From CAIVAT01 sp037139855 (GTDB taxonomy: Bacteria > Bacteroidota > Bacteroidia > Bacteroidales > FEN-979), in assembly GCA_037139855.1 (NCBI GenBank), contig JBAXFM010000113.1, positions 1-14,998 on the forward strand: DNA of 14,998 bases. The letters are read 5' to 3'. Position 1 is the first letter of the stretch; every line of letters starts with the position of its first letter. The translations under genes were made by a program, and so were the position numbers. The notes below the pieces were generated by a model. That model ran no database searches. It saw only the letters and a program-made list of their open reading frames with translations, and had not been told where the DNA came from. Shown here piece by piece: positions 1 through 7,701 of the stretch.

Positions 1-1182
1 GTTAAAATAAAGAATAATCTCATAGCCAATATTACCACCGATGCTGTGTGGGGGAACGGCGTAATGATGGCGGGGATCGGGACCAATCTCAATGGAACCT
101 TCCTGGGCCCCGATTGCGAAATCAGCAACAATAAAATTTACAAACTGCATCTTAATTCAGGGCCGCAATGCCCTGTTCCTCCCTATGTCCCATCCACACC
201 GAAAATAACCGGGATCCAGGTTTGCGGAGAGCATCCAACGGTGAATGGCAATTCCCTCTATGGCCTGTTCATCACCGGGGATGATTATCCCGGCACGGTC
301 GACAGCGTGGAGGGCATATACGTCAAGTCAACCGGAACAGGATTGATCTACAACAACATGATCTCCCTGGAACATTCTTCCGGTTCCTATTCATTCAGGT
401 TACATTACGCTATTACCGGAATCCTGGATGTATCTGCGGCGGGGAGTGTCAACGAATACTATTATAATTCGGTCAGTCTGTGGTCAACTTCGACCAGATT
501 GAACCACAGTTCGACCTTTTGTTTCAACAGACCGGGCAATGTAGCAACCCATCTAAGGAACAACATCTTGTACAACAATCTTCATTTTACCTCCCCTGTC
601 TCACCAAACGGGAATTATGCAATTGGCGTCGGCAACCCATACTTATTCGGGAGCAATCACAATGACCTGTATTCATACGATCCGAACCAACTGGGATCAA
701 ACGGGTACGGGAGCTCAAACCTGGACTTTACCGGCTGGCAGCGGTCATTCTATATGTGGCAGGATCTGAACTCCGTTTCCATTGAACCTGTCTTTGTTTC
801 TGCGACAGACCTGCACTGTACGGGACCTGAAGAGCTGGATAACAGGGGAGTCTGCGTCCCCGGCATCACGGCAGACAAGGATGGATTCACAAGGGAAAAT
901 CCGCCTGATATCGGGGCAAACGAATTCACGCTGAAAATCTATACGACATGGCTTGGCGGAACTAATTCTTTCTGGGATGAACCCACAAACTGGTCAACGG
1001 ATGACATACCTACAGCCACCGAAAACGTGAAATTGGCTTATTCAGTCAATAATCCGACGATTCGTACTCCCGGTGCGGTTTGTAAGGATCTGCGGATCGA
1101 CCCCGGAGTAACCCTGACCGTAAATCCCGGACAAATTCTCAATGTCATGGGAGATTTTATTCTGGTAAGTTTCTGCCCATAA
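1..1182 (+). CDS. Secreted beta-helix/anchor-type protein, 3' part, ends without sorting domain
   Basis: The reading frame is open from base 1, so the 5' end lies outside the window; 393 residues are visible. The first two thirds has Asn-rich short strands (NNKIYKL, YNNMISL, NSVSLWS, NNILYNN) like parallel beta-helix surface proteins of Bacteroidetes. Near visible residue 303 is DIGANEF, a motif that often closes such domains. From about residue 316 comes a TWLGG...FWDEPTNW...P segment ending in a 'VCKDLRIDPGVTLTV'-like strand, also common in large T9SS cargo. Such proteins normally continue into an Ig-like or type A sorting domain, but here the frame stops after GDFILVSFCP, only 54 nt before the next gene. 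Function is unknown, probably surface adhesion or polymer binding. It may be a truncated gene; a naturally short protein cannot be excluded. Confidence 0.7.
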   Translation, partial: VKIKNNLIANITTDAVWGNGVMMAGIGTNLNGTFLGPDCEISNNKIYKLHLNSGPQCPVPPYVPSTPKITGIQVCGEHPTVNGNSLYGLFITGDDYPGTVDSVEGIYVKSTGTGLIYNNMISLEHSSGSYSFRLHYAITGILDVSAAGSVNEYYYNSVSLWSTSTRLNHSSTFCFNRPGNVATHLRNNILYNNLHFTSPVSPNGNYAIGVGNPYLFGSNHNDLYSYDPNQLGSNGYGSSNLDFTGWQRSFYMWQDLNSVSIEPVFVSATDLHCTGPEELDNRGVCVPGITADKDGFTRENPPDIGANEFTLKIYTTWLGGTNSFWDEPTNWSTDDIPTATENVKLAYSVNNPTIRTPGAVCKDLRIDPGVTLTVNPGQILNVMGDFILVSFCP

Positions 1183-1199
1183 AGGTTTGAAGAATAGCG

Positions 1200-1207
1200 T
1201 AACTTTA
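1200..1207 (+). promoter_or_regulatory. Candidate -7 box for first ABC module
   Basis: TAACTTTA matches the Bacteroidetes -7 consensus TAnnTTTG at all but the last base and lies 29 nt before the ATG at 1237. No TTG is found about 20 bp upstream, so this is a weak prediction. Confidence 0.3.
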
Positions 1208-1236
1208 CCGCCAGTTGATTATGATCTCAACCTGGC

Positions 1237-2118
1237 ATGAACATCATTGAAATAAACCATCTTACCAAATCCTATGGCCGTTCGCGGGGCATCGGCGACC
1301 TCAGCCTGAAAATTCGGCAGGGCGACATCTTCGGCTTTATTGGTCCAAATGGCGCCGGAAAATCAACCACCATCCGCATTCTGTTGAACCTTATTTTTCC
1401 AACCTCGGGAAGTGCCACCATCTTCGGACTTGACGTAGTAAAAGATTCGAAAAAAATCCGAAGCCGCACCGGTTATGTACCGTCCGACGCAAACATGTAC
1501 GACCGGATGACGGTATTGGAATTTCTAAGGTTCGGCGCCGCAATGTATGATGCACATAACCACAACAAACGCATCGGCTACCTCCTTGACCTTTTCGATC
1601 TCAGCCCCGGAAGGAAGATACCTGAACTGTCTATGGGCAACAAAAAGAAAGTGTCGATCATACAGGCAATGATTCACCAACCAGAACTGCTGATCCTCGA
1701 TGAGCCCACTTCGGGGCTCGATCCGCTGATCCAGTCGCGTTTTTTTGATCTGCTGCACGAAGAGAACGAGCAGGGAACCACTGTTTTTTTTTCATCGCAT
1801 ACCCTTAGCGAGGTGCAGGTATTCTGCAAAACCGTGGGCATCGTTAAGGACGGGAATATTGTAAACGTTGAAGAGATCGCCTCTCTGCGGAAAAAACAGT
1901 TGAAAAAAGTAAGAGTGCAACTAACCGAATCCGGCACTATTTCACAACTTGGACTTGCAGGCATCGGCCCGGTGGAATCAGATGCAGGTAAAAACCTGTC
2001 GTTTCTCTATTCCGGAGACATCAATGTGCTGGTTGAAAAACTCGCCGGGGAATCACTCAACAACCTCTCTATCGAGGAACCATCCCTGGAGGAAATTTTT
2101 CTTCATTATTACAAATAA
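1237..2118 (+). CDS. ABC transporter ATP-binding protein (ABC-2 exporter type)
   Basis: This 293-residue nucleotide-binding subunit would power export by the membrane protein encoded directly downstream. Visible motifs are an A-loop Tyr at 13, Walker A GPNGAGKST (36-44), a signature LSMGNKKK in place of LSGGQ (a variant seen in drug/lipid-type ABC-2 ATPases), Walker B LLILDEPTSGLD and an H-loop SSHTLSEV. The usual Q-loop Gln region reads GYVPSD. About 80 residues follow the ATPase core, as in the DrrA/CcmA-like group. The next ATG starts 11 nt after the stop, so the two genes form one transcription unit. Substrate cannot be told from sequence; antibiotic, peptide or lipid export are the family's usual roles. 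Confidence 0.93.
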   Translation: MNIIEINHLTKSYGRSRGIGDLSLKIRQGDIFGFIGPNGAGKSTTIRILLNLIFPTSGSATIFGLDVVKDSKKIRSRTGYVPSDANMYDRMTVLEFLRFGAAMYDAHNHNKRIGYLLDLFDLSPGRKIPELSMGNKKKVSIIQAMIHQPELLILDEPTSGLDPLIQSRFFDLLHEENEQGTTVFFSSHTLSEVQVFCKTVGIVKDGNIVNVEEIASLRKKQLKKVRVQLTESGTISQLGLAGIGPVESDAGKNLSFLYSGDINVLVEKLAGESLNNLSIEEPSLEEIFLHYYK

Positions 2119-2129
2119 TTGAACACCGC

Positions 2130-2939
2130 ATGAACAGAATCCTTTTTTATATGGAAATGCGCAGGAACGTCAGAAGCCTCCTGCTATGGTCAGCGGTGAT
2201 CGGATTACTGATCTTCTTCACCATGTCGTTTTTCCGCACTGTTTTACAATATCAGCAGCAAATTGCGGGTATGGTACAACTGGTGCCAGCCATGGCAATG
2301 AAAATGAGGGGCTTTTCCAACATCAGCGACATTTTCTCTGTGCTGGGATTCTATACCGCCAACAATCTTATATACATGATGCTCCTCGGAAGCATTTATT
2401 CCATTGTGTTGTCCTCCAACATCCTGCTCAAAGAAGAATATGGGAAAACCGCTGAATATCTGATGTCGCGTCCCATTTCCCGAAGGGAAATATTCACTAC
2501 CAAACTATCCGTTGCATTCCTGAATATCACCCTCCTGAATATCCTGGCTACCCTGATCGGGTATATTTCTATCATGATTTACAAAAAAGGCGCGTTCAAC
2601 CTTGAACCATTTATAGTGATTTCATGCTACACCCTTCTGTTAAACCTCCTTTTCGGAGCCCTTGGACTCCTGATTTCCGTGATGATGAAACGGGCTAAAC
2701 CGATCACCTCTGCATGTGTCGGCCTGGTCATGGTTCTCTATTTCCTGTATACCATCTCGCGGATGTCGGGTGTTGACGGAAATTTCGGCTACTTAAGCCC
2801 TTTCAAATGGGTTAACATCGATGTGCTTTCGCCTTCCTATGGCATTGAATTTCTACGCATGGCGGTCTTCCTGGGAACGACGGGATTGCTGATCATGGCC
2901 TCAGCACTGATTTACAGGAGGAAAGATATTCTTATCTGA
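2130..2939 (+). CDS. ABC-2 type transporter permease
   Basis: This 269-residue integral membrane protein has about six hydrophobic segments: near residues 15-35, 75-100, 130-155, 160-187, 192-210 and 240-262. The cytoplasmic stretch EEYGKTAEYLMSRPISRREI is the characteristic loop of ABC-2 permeases, which contacts the ATPase. It follows the ATPase gene by 11 nt and is its obvious partner, probably as a homodimer with two ATPase subunits in the inner membrane. Only 79 nt separate its stop from the next ATG, and that gap carries a complete promoter, so the next module can be transcribed separately. Confidence 0.9.
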   Translation: MNRILFYMEMRRNVRSLLLWSAVIGLLIFFTMSFFRTVLQYQQQIAGMVQLVPAMAMKMRGFSNISDIFSVLGFYTANNLIYMMLLGSIYSIVLSSNILLKEEYGKTAEYLMSRPISRREIFTTKLSVAFLNITLLNILATLIGYISIMIYKKGAFNLEPFIVISCYTLLLNLLFGALGLLISVMMKRAKPITSACVGLVMVLYFLYTISRMSGVDGNFGYLSPFKWVNIDVLSPSYGIEFLRMAVFLGTTGLLIMASALIYRRKDILI

Positions 2940-2957
2940 AATTTCTGAAAATTTCTC

Positions 2958-2988
2958 TTGACTTCTGTGTATTGGTGTATTATATTTG
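2958..2988 (+). promoter_or_regulatory. Bacteroidetes-type promoter of the second ABC/YtrA operon
   Basis: TTG at 2958-2960 and TATATTTG at 2981-2988 are 20 bp apart, a full match to the Bacteroidetes primary-sigma consensus (TTG, 19-21 bp, TAnnTTTG). The start of transcription should fall near 2993-2996, giving a leader of about 25 nt before the ATG at 3019. It is the clearest promoter in the window. Confidence 0.75.
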
Positions 2989-2990
2989 CA

Positions 2991-3012
2991 GTGTACTATT
3001 ATATTAATACAC
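2991..3012 (+). promoter_or_regulatory. Predicted YtrA-family operator (GTG-N16-CAC palindrome)
   Basis: Bases 2991-3012 form a 22-bp imperfect palindrome, 9 of 11 pairs matching, with half-sites GTGTACTA and TAATACAC. Its frame is GTG-N16-CAC, the spacing I recall for operators of YtrA-subfamily GntR repressors. Two more GTGTATT half-sites lie at 2967-2973 and 2975-2981, and GGTGTATTA (2974-2982) is an exact inverse of 3005-3013. The palindrome covers the expected transcription start, so binding should block the promoter. The likely ligand is the GntR protein encoded at 4558 in the same operon. Binding is inferred, not shown. Confidence 0.65.
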
Positions 3013-3018
3013 CCATAC

Positions 3019-3741
3019 ATGATCACAATCACAGATCTCACCTTTCGGTATTCAAAAAAAAATCTCCTTTTCGAACATCTTGACCTTTCGCTGACTCCAG
3101 GACATATTTATGGCCTCCTGGGAAAAAACGGCGCTGGGAAAACCACCCTGCTGAAACTAATCTGCGGATTGACATTCCCAATGGAAGGTGCCATTCTGGC
3201 CGGTGAAAATACCCCCGGAGAGCGGAAACCCGAGTACCTGCAGGAGTTGTTTTTCCTCCCCGAGGAGGTGTACCTCCCGGCAGGCAGCCCGGCAAAACTA
3301 CTAAGCCTGTATGCCGGATTTTATCCAGCCTTCAGCGAGGCCGGTTTCCGTTCGATGGTGAAACAATTTGAGGTTGATTATGATCAGAAACTCGCAAAAC
3401 TGTCGTATGGTCAGAAAAAAAAGGTGATGATCGCCTTTGCCCTGGCCTGCAACACACGCTATCTGTTTCTGGACGAACCCACCAACGGGCTCGACATTCC
3501 TTCCAAGGCCACCTTTCGCAGCATGCTGGCAGGCGCTTTTAGCGAAGACCGGATCATCCTCATCTCCACGCATCAGGTGCGCGACCTGCAAAGTCTGATC
3601 GACCATGTACTCATCCTTGATCTGGGTCGGATTATCAGGAGCCAGCCTGTAGAAGATGAGGAACCCGACCGGGTTGACCTGGAAACCCTGTTCAATTCCG
3701 CCATTGCCTCCGTAAACCAGGCAACACCATTATTTTCTTAA
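3019..3741 (+). CDS. ABC transporter ATP-binding protein, YtrA-linked
   Basis: This 240-residue ATPase has Walker A GKNGAGKTT (35-43), a signature LSYGQKKK, Walker B YLFLDEPTNGLD and an H-loop STHQVRDL. I chose ATG 3019: an in-frame TTG at 2986 lies inside the -7 box and would precede the transcript. It is the first gene of the operon that includes the membrane protein at 3752 and the GntR regulator at 4558. This resembles ytr-type ABC operons of Firmicutes, which answer to cell-envelope antibiotics. The exported or sensed compound is unknown. It is shorter than the first ATPase and has little C-terminal extension. Confidence 0.93.
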   Translation: MITITDLTFRYSKKNLLFEHLDLSLTPGHIYGLLGKNGAGKTTLLKLICGLTFPMEGAILAGENTPGERKPEYLQELFFLPEEVYLPAGSPAKLLSLYAGFYPAFSEAGFRSMVKQFEVDYDQKLAKLSYGQKKKVMIAFALACNTRYLFLDEPTNGLDIPSKATFRSMLAGAFSEDRIILISTHQVRDLQSLIDHVLILDLGRIIRSQPVEDEEPDRVDLETLFNSAIASVNQATPLFS

Positions 3742-3751
3742 AACAAACGCT

Positions 3752-4546
3752 ATGAATACTGAATTTTCAATGAATCGCTTCTGGCGGCTGATCATTCTTC
3801 ACCTCGGAGAAAACCGCAAACTATTCCTGGTTATTATGGGAGTGGTTAGCCTGTTCCTGATCTATTTGGATATTGTACAGGACAACGTTGTTTTGATCTT
3901 TTTACTCTCCCCTATAGTGCTTTGCTTATCCGGATGCCTGATTACAGCAAACTTTTACGGTAAATGGTCAGATTTCAGCCAGGCCTCATACAATCTGCTT
4001 TTGCCCGCAACACAACTGGAGAAATTCCTGGCAGTTGTTTTTTTTAGTGTCGTTTTATTTATTCCATGTTTTATCCTTTTTTATTTCCCCATCGGGCTGC
4101 TCTTTCTTCATCTCTTTCATCCGTCGATTCCGATAGCTGATATGATATTTTTTCGCTTTCTTGACGACTCTTTCAACAGGATTACGCTAAACACCTTTCT
4201 TGCATATTTTGTCCTTCAACCTCTGTTTATGACCATTGCCGCCCGTTTTAAAAAACATCAGTTTTTGATTGGGGCCTTAGCAGTGGTATTTATTTTCTCA
4301 TTTGTTATTATGATGAATACCCTGATCCTGCCAAACTTATCACATCGGCTGGCATTCAATTACACCAATTTTATGACAGGCGGTCCGGTCGGGTATTATC
4401 CGGTTTCCCTTCAAAAGGGAAAGCAGGTAATGGAGCAATTTAACCTACAGGCGTGGGTCTATACGGCCAACAGGATTGTTTACCTGTTCATCGCTGCCGG
4501 ATTATATCTGGCGGCATGGTACAGCCTTAAAGAACGGAAAATATAA
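3752..4546 (+). CDS. Polytopic membrane protein, probable ABC permease partner
   Basis: This 264-residue, highly hydrophobic protein has about six predicted membrane segments: near residues 24-42, 45-68, 88-118, 146-162, 170-195 and 237-256. It starts 10 nt after the preceding ATPase gene and is co-oriented, so it is the likely transmembrane partner of that ATPase. I see no diagnostic ABC-2 loop like that of the 2130 protein, so family assignment rests mostly on position and topology. Similar divergent membrane proteins accompany YtrA-regulated ATPases in Bacteroidetes. The next gene starts 11 nt after its stop. Confidence 0.8.
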   Translation: MNTEFSMNRFWRLIILHLGENRKLFLVIMGVVSLFLIYLDIVQDNVVLIFLLSPIVLCLSGCLITANFYGKWSDFSQASYNLLLPATQLEKFLAVVFFSVVLFIPCFILFYFPIGLLFLHLFHPSIPIADMIFFRFLDDSFNRITLNTFLAYFVLQPLFMTIAARFKKHQFLIGALAVVFIFSFVIMMNTLILPNLSHRLAFNYTNFMTGGPVGYYPVSLQKGKQVMEQFNLQAWVYTANRIVYLFIAAGLYLAAWYSLKERKI

Positions 4547-4557
4547 CGAGACAGGGC

Positions 4558-4926
4558 ATGGAGTTCAACGAAAAAAATGCCATCTGGCTACAGATCACAG
4601 AATTCGTCATGGATCAAATCCTTACCGGGTCATGGAAAACGGAGGAGAAGGTTCCCTCTGTGCGTGAGCTGGCGATGGCACTGCAGGTCAATCCCAACAC
4701 GGTGATGCGGGCGTATGAGCACCTGCAGCAAAAGGAGATCATCGTTAACAGGCGTGGAATCGGAACATATGTGACCATCAACGCCCGTGAACAAATCCGG
4801 GAATTTCGCCGGGAATCATTCCTTAAAAACGACCTTCCCGAATTATTCCGAAGGATGATCATGCTGGAGATCACCCCGGAAGAACTGGAGCAGTATTACG
4901 AAACTTATGTAAAGCAAATAAAATGA
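4558..4926 (+). CDS. GntR-family transcriptional regulator, YtrA subfamily
   Basis: This 122-residue protein has an N-terminal winged helix-turn-helix of about 70 residues (IWLQITEFVMDQI, then VPSVRELAMALQVNPNTV, then RRGIGTYV for the wing). A short helical tail of about 50 residues follows instead of a large ligand-binding domain. That size and layout define the YtrA subfamily, whose members repress linked ABC transporter operons until a signal, often envelope stress, relieves them. The gene sits within the operon it probably controls through the palindrome at 2991-3012. That implies autoregulation. Its stop overlaps the next start by 4 nt (ATGA). Confidence 0.92.
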   Translation: MEFNEKNAIWLQITEFVMDQILTGSWKTEEKVPSVRELAMALQVNPNTVMRAYEHLQQKEIIVNRRGIGTYVTINAREQIREFRRESFLKNDLPELFRRMIMLEITPEELEQYYETYVKQIK

Positions 4927-5636
4927 AAAAAAGTAACATCATTCTCATGGGGGTGGTCGGATTGATGATTGCCTGGTCTGCCGTTTTTCAATGGATTGCA
5001 GCCATTGCCATCAGCGATCATGCTGCCGGCAGGCTGTCGTCCTATGCCATGAATACCCGTTCCGTCATGATCAGGTCTAAGCTCATCTGGCAACAATTGC
5101 CCGTCTTCTCCTCTATTGAAATCAGGGGCAAAGGACTTATCGGGCTTACACTGGTGCAGGGGAAGGACTGTTCCATACAGATGGACCCGATACTCCGTAA
5201 CCAGATGAAAAGTCACATGGAATATGATAAACTGGTAATGGAACTCACCGGCTTTTCAGATACCAGAGAAGGTGTCTATCTGATCACCTGCCCGAACCTG
5301 AAAATGATTATCCTCGATAATACCAGAAATACATACATCCGGAATTTCAAACAACCATCCCTCCATCTATCAGTCAACAATGTCTATCCGCTGAGCATAA
5401 TTCATTGCAGATTGAATGATCTCACACTTTCATGCCTGGACGATCTTCATTCCCAGTATATTGTGCTCGACAGCGGTAATTTCATCAACCACATGACACT
5501 ATCCGTTGCCGGTAAAGGAACCCTGAAACTTGGAACGGCAGGAATGCTCAGTACAAGCATGCAATTGTCCGATTCCATCGATATCCAGGCCAGCAGCAGG
5601 ATCATGAAACAAATTTCGTTGTCAGGGAAACATTAA
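4923..5636 (+). CDS. Membrane-anchored, divergent GIN/DUF2807-like protein
   Basis: The start overlaps the regulator's stop (ATGA), so the two genes are translationally coupled. The 237-residue product has a hydrophobic N-terminus (about 6-30), either an uncleaved signal or one membrane anchor, followed by an extracytoplasmic beta-rich region. FSSIEIRG (62-69), LVQG (77-80), a later EYDKLVMEL stretch and CPNLKMI (123-129) recall the opening strands of DUF2807 'GIN' auto-transporter-head domains, which are common in Bacteroidetes. The match is from memory of the pattern and is weak. Its place in the YtrA operon suggests a periplasmic role alongside the second ABC module, perhaps sensing or binding. 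No catalytic motif is visible. Confidence 0.75.
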   Translation: MKKSNIILMGVVGLMIAWSAVFQWIAAIAISDHAAGRLSSYAMNTRSVMIRSKLIWQQLPVFSSIEIRGKGLIGLTLVQGKDCSIQMDPILRNQMKSHMEYDKLVMELTGFSDTREGVYLITCPNLKMIILDNTRNTYIRNFKQPSLHLSVNNVYPLSIIHCRLNDLTLSCLDDLHSQYIVLDSGNFINHMTLSVAGKGTLKLGTAGMLSTSMQLSDSIDIQASSRIMKQISLSGKH

Positions 5637-5637
5637 A

Positions 5638-5655
5638 CAGGTTTATTTCAACCTG
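5638..5655. terminator. Possible weak bidirectional terminator hairpin
   Basis: CAGGTT (5638-5643) and AACCTG (5650-5655) form a 6-bp stem with a 6-nt loop between two convergent genes, whose stops are only 6 nt apart. There is no clear U-tract on either strand, and part of the stem codes for the minus-strand protein's C-terminus. Confidence 0.25.
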
Positions 5656-7355
5656 ATCAACCTGATCGTTTGGGTTTGAGTTCCGAATGATAACCGGCAC
5701 AAATAAAATCCTGCCGGGAGGTTCTCATCAGAAAAGTTCACCTTGTATGTGCCGGCTGCCTGTGTTTTTTCAACCAGGGTGCGGAGTTCAGCGCCATAAA
5801 GGTTGCAAATTGAAACCTTTACATTGCCGTCGTGTGGAATTTGATATGTGATAGTGGAATGATCTTTAAAAGGATTGGGCGAAGCTGCCAGCGATAACAG
5901 ATTTTGGTAATCCTGATTTTCATTCAAGCCAACAATCGTTGGGATAATGTGTGTATAATAAACATCCTCTTCCCCGTTCAGCGTATTGGCCCATGCCAGA
6001 TGTGCCCCTGCATTATCCGAAACCATATCGAAGTAATCTCCCATTTTGGCCTGTTGCGGATAACCCACCGATGGATCGAACTGATCGGAAAGCCTTTTGT
6101 TGATCGACCAGGATTCTCCCTGATCATCGGAATAACAATAATAGAGCGAGGATAAATATCCACCAACAACATCATCCCGGGTGTCAAGCCAGATTACATC
6201 AATACGTCCGTTTGGCGCAACCGACATGGTCCCAAACCATTGATAATTCGTAGTGCTGTTATCAGTATTGAGCCTTTGCGGGGAACCAAAGGAGGCCCCG
6301 CCGTCGGTACTTTTTGCAAACATCACATCGGCAGGATCAAAAACCGAGTTTCGGGCCATGGAACACAGCACATAAACGTTGCCTCGGCCCGGCCCGTTCG
6401 AACGATCAACGTCAACATCTACCTGACCAAGAATACCCACAGGGTTGATTGGATCACTTCCAACAACATATCCATCCATATCAACCGCGGTTGCATAATT
6501 CCAGTTGATCATGGATCCCGGTATTTGTGCATTGGTGGATTTTACCACCTGAACACCATCAAATGATCCGGCGCCTCCGATATAGAGTTCGCCCGTTGGC
6601 CCAACGATCATCGTGCCCCAGAATGGATTCCCGTCAACCTCTACACAATCTTCATAAGTGGCGCCGGCATCGGCTGAGCGGGTAAAAAATCCCGGGGAGC
6701 ATGAACTGTAACTGGAGTTCCAGGCGGAATAAATGTTCCCGCCGCCCGGACCGTCGGTACGGTCAATGGCCATCCATTGCTTGTCGCCGCCGTGGGCTTC
6801 GGTCCCAAAATCCCAGGTGGCGCCACCATTGCTGCTTTTATACACATTGCAGGTGTAAGCCCCGGTGTAGGTTGTAAGACTGTTATAATAAAAATTGCCA
6901 GATGCATCAAAATCGAGAACGGGGTCTGACCGGAATACACCAGGATTGATCACGCCCGGGAAAGTCCATGTAACACCTCCATCCGATGAATAACCAAATC
7001 CTGCCTGCCTGAAGTTGTTGGTTACGTCATCAAACTGACGCCAGCCGATCACCATGTTGTTGGGATTGGTCGGATCAACCGCAATAGATGGTTCATTCGC
7101 CGCATCCCAGAGTATGTTCTCGCCATTTGCATCGACATTGACCTGGGAAGTAAAAAAGCCGGTTCCACTAAACTTATATGCCGGGGATGTTTTTTTCAAA
7201 TCCGGCCGTGGTGCAAGATATGGCTGATCGATCACTTCATGATGCATCCTTGCTTTTTCAGCCGCAGGGATATTTTTTTTCTGACTAAAGGAAGCTACAG
7301 GACAAATCAGAAGGACTGCCGTGTAAACTACAATATTTCTCGTGTACGTTTTCAT
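5643..7355 (-). CDS. T9SS-secreted Asp-box (sialidase-fold) protein
   Basis: This 570-residue protein has a signal peptide (1-25, ending ASFSQ) and at least five Asp-box motifs of the S-x-D-x-G-x-x-W type: SSDGGVTW (123-130), SSNGGATW (174-181), SADAGATY (227-234), STDGGASF (349-356) and SDDQGESW (409-416). These boxes mark the six-bladed beta-propeller fold of sialidases and related exo-acting or binding proteins. I did not identify the sialidase arginine triad, so enzyme activity is not claimed. Residues about 488-570 (SPNPF... to LIRLK) are a type A T9SS sorting domain, so the product should be exported across the outer membrane and released or anchored. It is a single gene, convergent with the ABC operon and divergent from the YciI-like gene. 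Confidence 0.9.
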   Translation of the reverse strand: MKTYTRNIVVYTAVLLICPVASFSQKKNIPAAEKARMHHEVIDQPYLAPRPDLKKTSPAYKFSGTGFFTSQVNVDANGENILWDAANEPSIAVDPTNPNNMVIGWRQFDDVTNNFRQAGFGYSSDGGVTWTFPGVINPGVFRSDPVLDFDASGNFYYNSLTTYTGAYTCNVYKSSNGGATWDFGTEAHGGDKQWMAIDRTDGPGGGNIYSAWNSSYSSCSPGFFTRSADAGATYEDCVEVDGNPFWGTMIVGPTGELYIGGAGSFDGVQVVKSTNAQIPGSMINWNYATAVDMDGYVVGSDPINPVGILGQVDVDVDRSNGPGRGNVYVLCSMARNSVFDPADVMFAKSTDGGASFGSPQRLNTDNSTTNYQWFGTMSVAPNGRIDVIWLDTRDDVVGGYLSSLYYCYSDDQGESWSINKRLSDQFDPSVGYPQQAKMGDYFDMVSDNAGAHLAWANTLNGEEDVYYTHIIPTIVGLNENQDYQNLLSLAASPNPFKDHSTITYQIPHDGNVKVSICNLYGAELRTLVEKTQAAGTYKVNFSDENLPAGFYLCRLSFGTQTQTIRLIRLK

Positions 7356-7359
7356 AATA

Positions 7360-7367
7360 CAAAATTA
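7360..7367 (-). promoter_or_regulatory. Candidate -7 box for the Asp-box protein gene
   Basis: Read on the minus strand this is TAATTTTG, a full match to TAnnTTTG. It lies only 4 nt before the ATG at 7355, so the transcript would be leaderless or nearly so. No TTG is seen at the expected distance upstream. Either the box is fortuitous or the gene is leaderless. Confidence 0.3.
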
Positions 7368-7388
7368 TAAGGTTTTCGCATTAAATGC

Positions 7389-7396
7389 TAATTTTG
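7389..7396 (+). promoter_or_regulatory. Candidate -7 box for the YciI-like/SNF2 unit
   Basis: TAATTTTG matches TAnnTTTG in full and lies 17 nt before the ATG at 7414, predicting a leader of about 10 nt. The upstream element is poor (TTA near 7365-7367, 21 bp away). It lies within the same 58-bp divergent gap as the opposing box at 7360-7367. Confidence 0.45.
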
Positions 7397-7413
7397 CTTT
7401 AAACTCACTACAC

Positions 7414-7701
7414 ATGTTCGCCATCCATTCTGTTTATCTGAAGCCCCTTGAAGAGGTTGACAAACACCTCGAAGCACACCGTGCCTTTTTGAAAAACCTT
7501 TATGCAAAAGGGATTACCATCTGTTCCGGCCCGCAAATTCCACGTACCGGAGGATTCATCCTGATGAACGCAGCCAGTAAGACAGAGGCGCTCGAAATCA
7601 TGAAAAATGATCCATATGTCATCCTTGGTATGGCTCAATATGCAATAATTGAGTTCGAATGCAAGAGTTTTGCGGAGGGATTCAGGGAGTTTGTCAAATA
7701 A
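7414..7701 (+). CDS. YciI-like protein
   Basis: This is a 95-residue ferredoxin-like-fold protein of the YCII family. The recognisable pattern is a His-rich N-terminal strand and helix (MFAIHSVYLKPLEEV, HLEAHRAFLKNLY), CSGPQIPRTGGFIL, the alternating helix KTEALEIMKNDPY, and a C-terminal strand AIIEF. The family is small, dimeric and of mostly uncertain enzymatic role; some fused members act as dehydrochlorinase-like or muconolactone-like enzymes. ATG 7414 was chosen because earlier in-frame codons lie upstream of the predicted -7 box. The stop is 10 nt before the helicase ATG, so the two are probably co-transcribed, although no functional link is evident. Confidence 0.85.
   Translation: MFAIHSVYLKPLEEVDKHLEAHRAFLKNLYAKGITICSGPQIPRTGGFILMNAASKTEALEIMKNDPYVILGMAQYAIIEFECKSFAEGFREFVK

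Noticed and set aside
2986..3018. In-frame TTG start extending the second ABC ATPase by 11 residues
   Set aside because: The TTG is part of the -7 box and lies upstream of the expected transcription start. ATG 3019 gives the normal N-terminus MITITDLTF.
5904..6566. Plus-strand open frames of 83 and 108 codons within the Asp-box gene
   Set aside because: They are antisense to a strongly supported protein and show no recognisable domain or start context.
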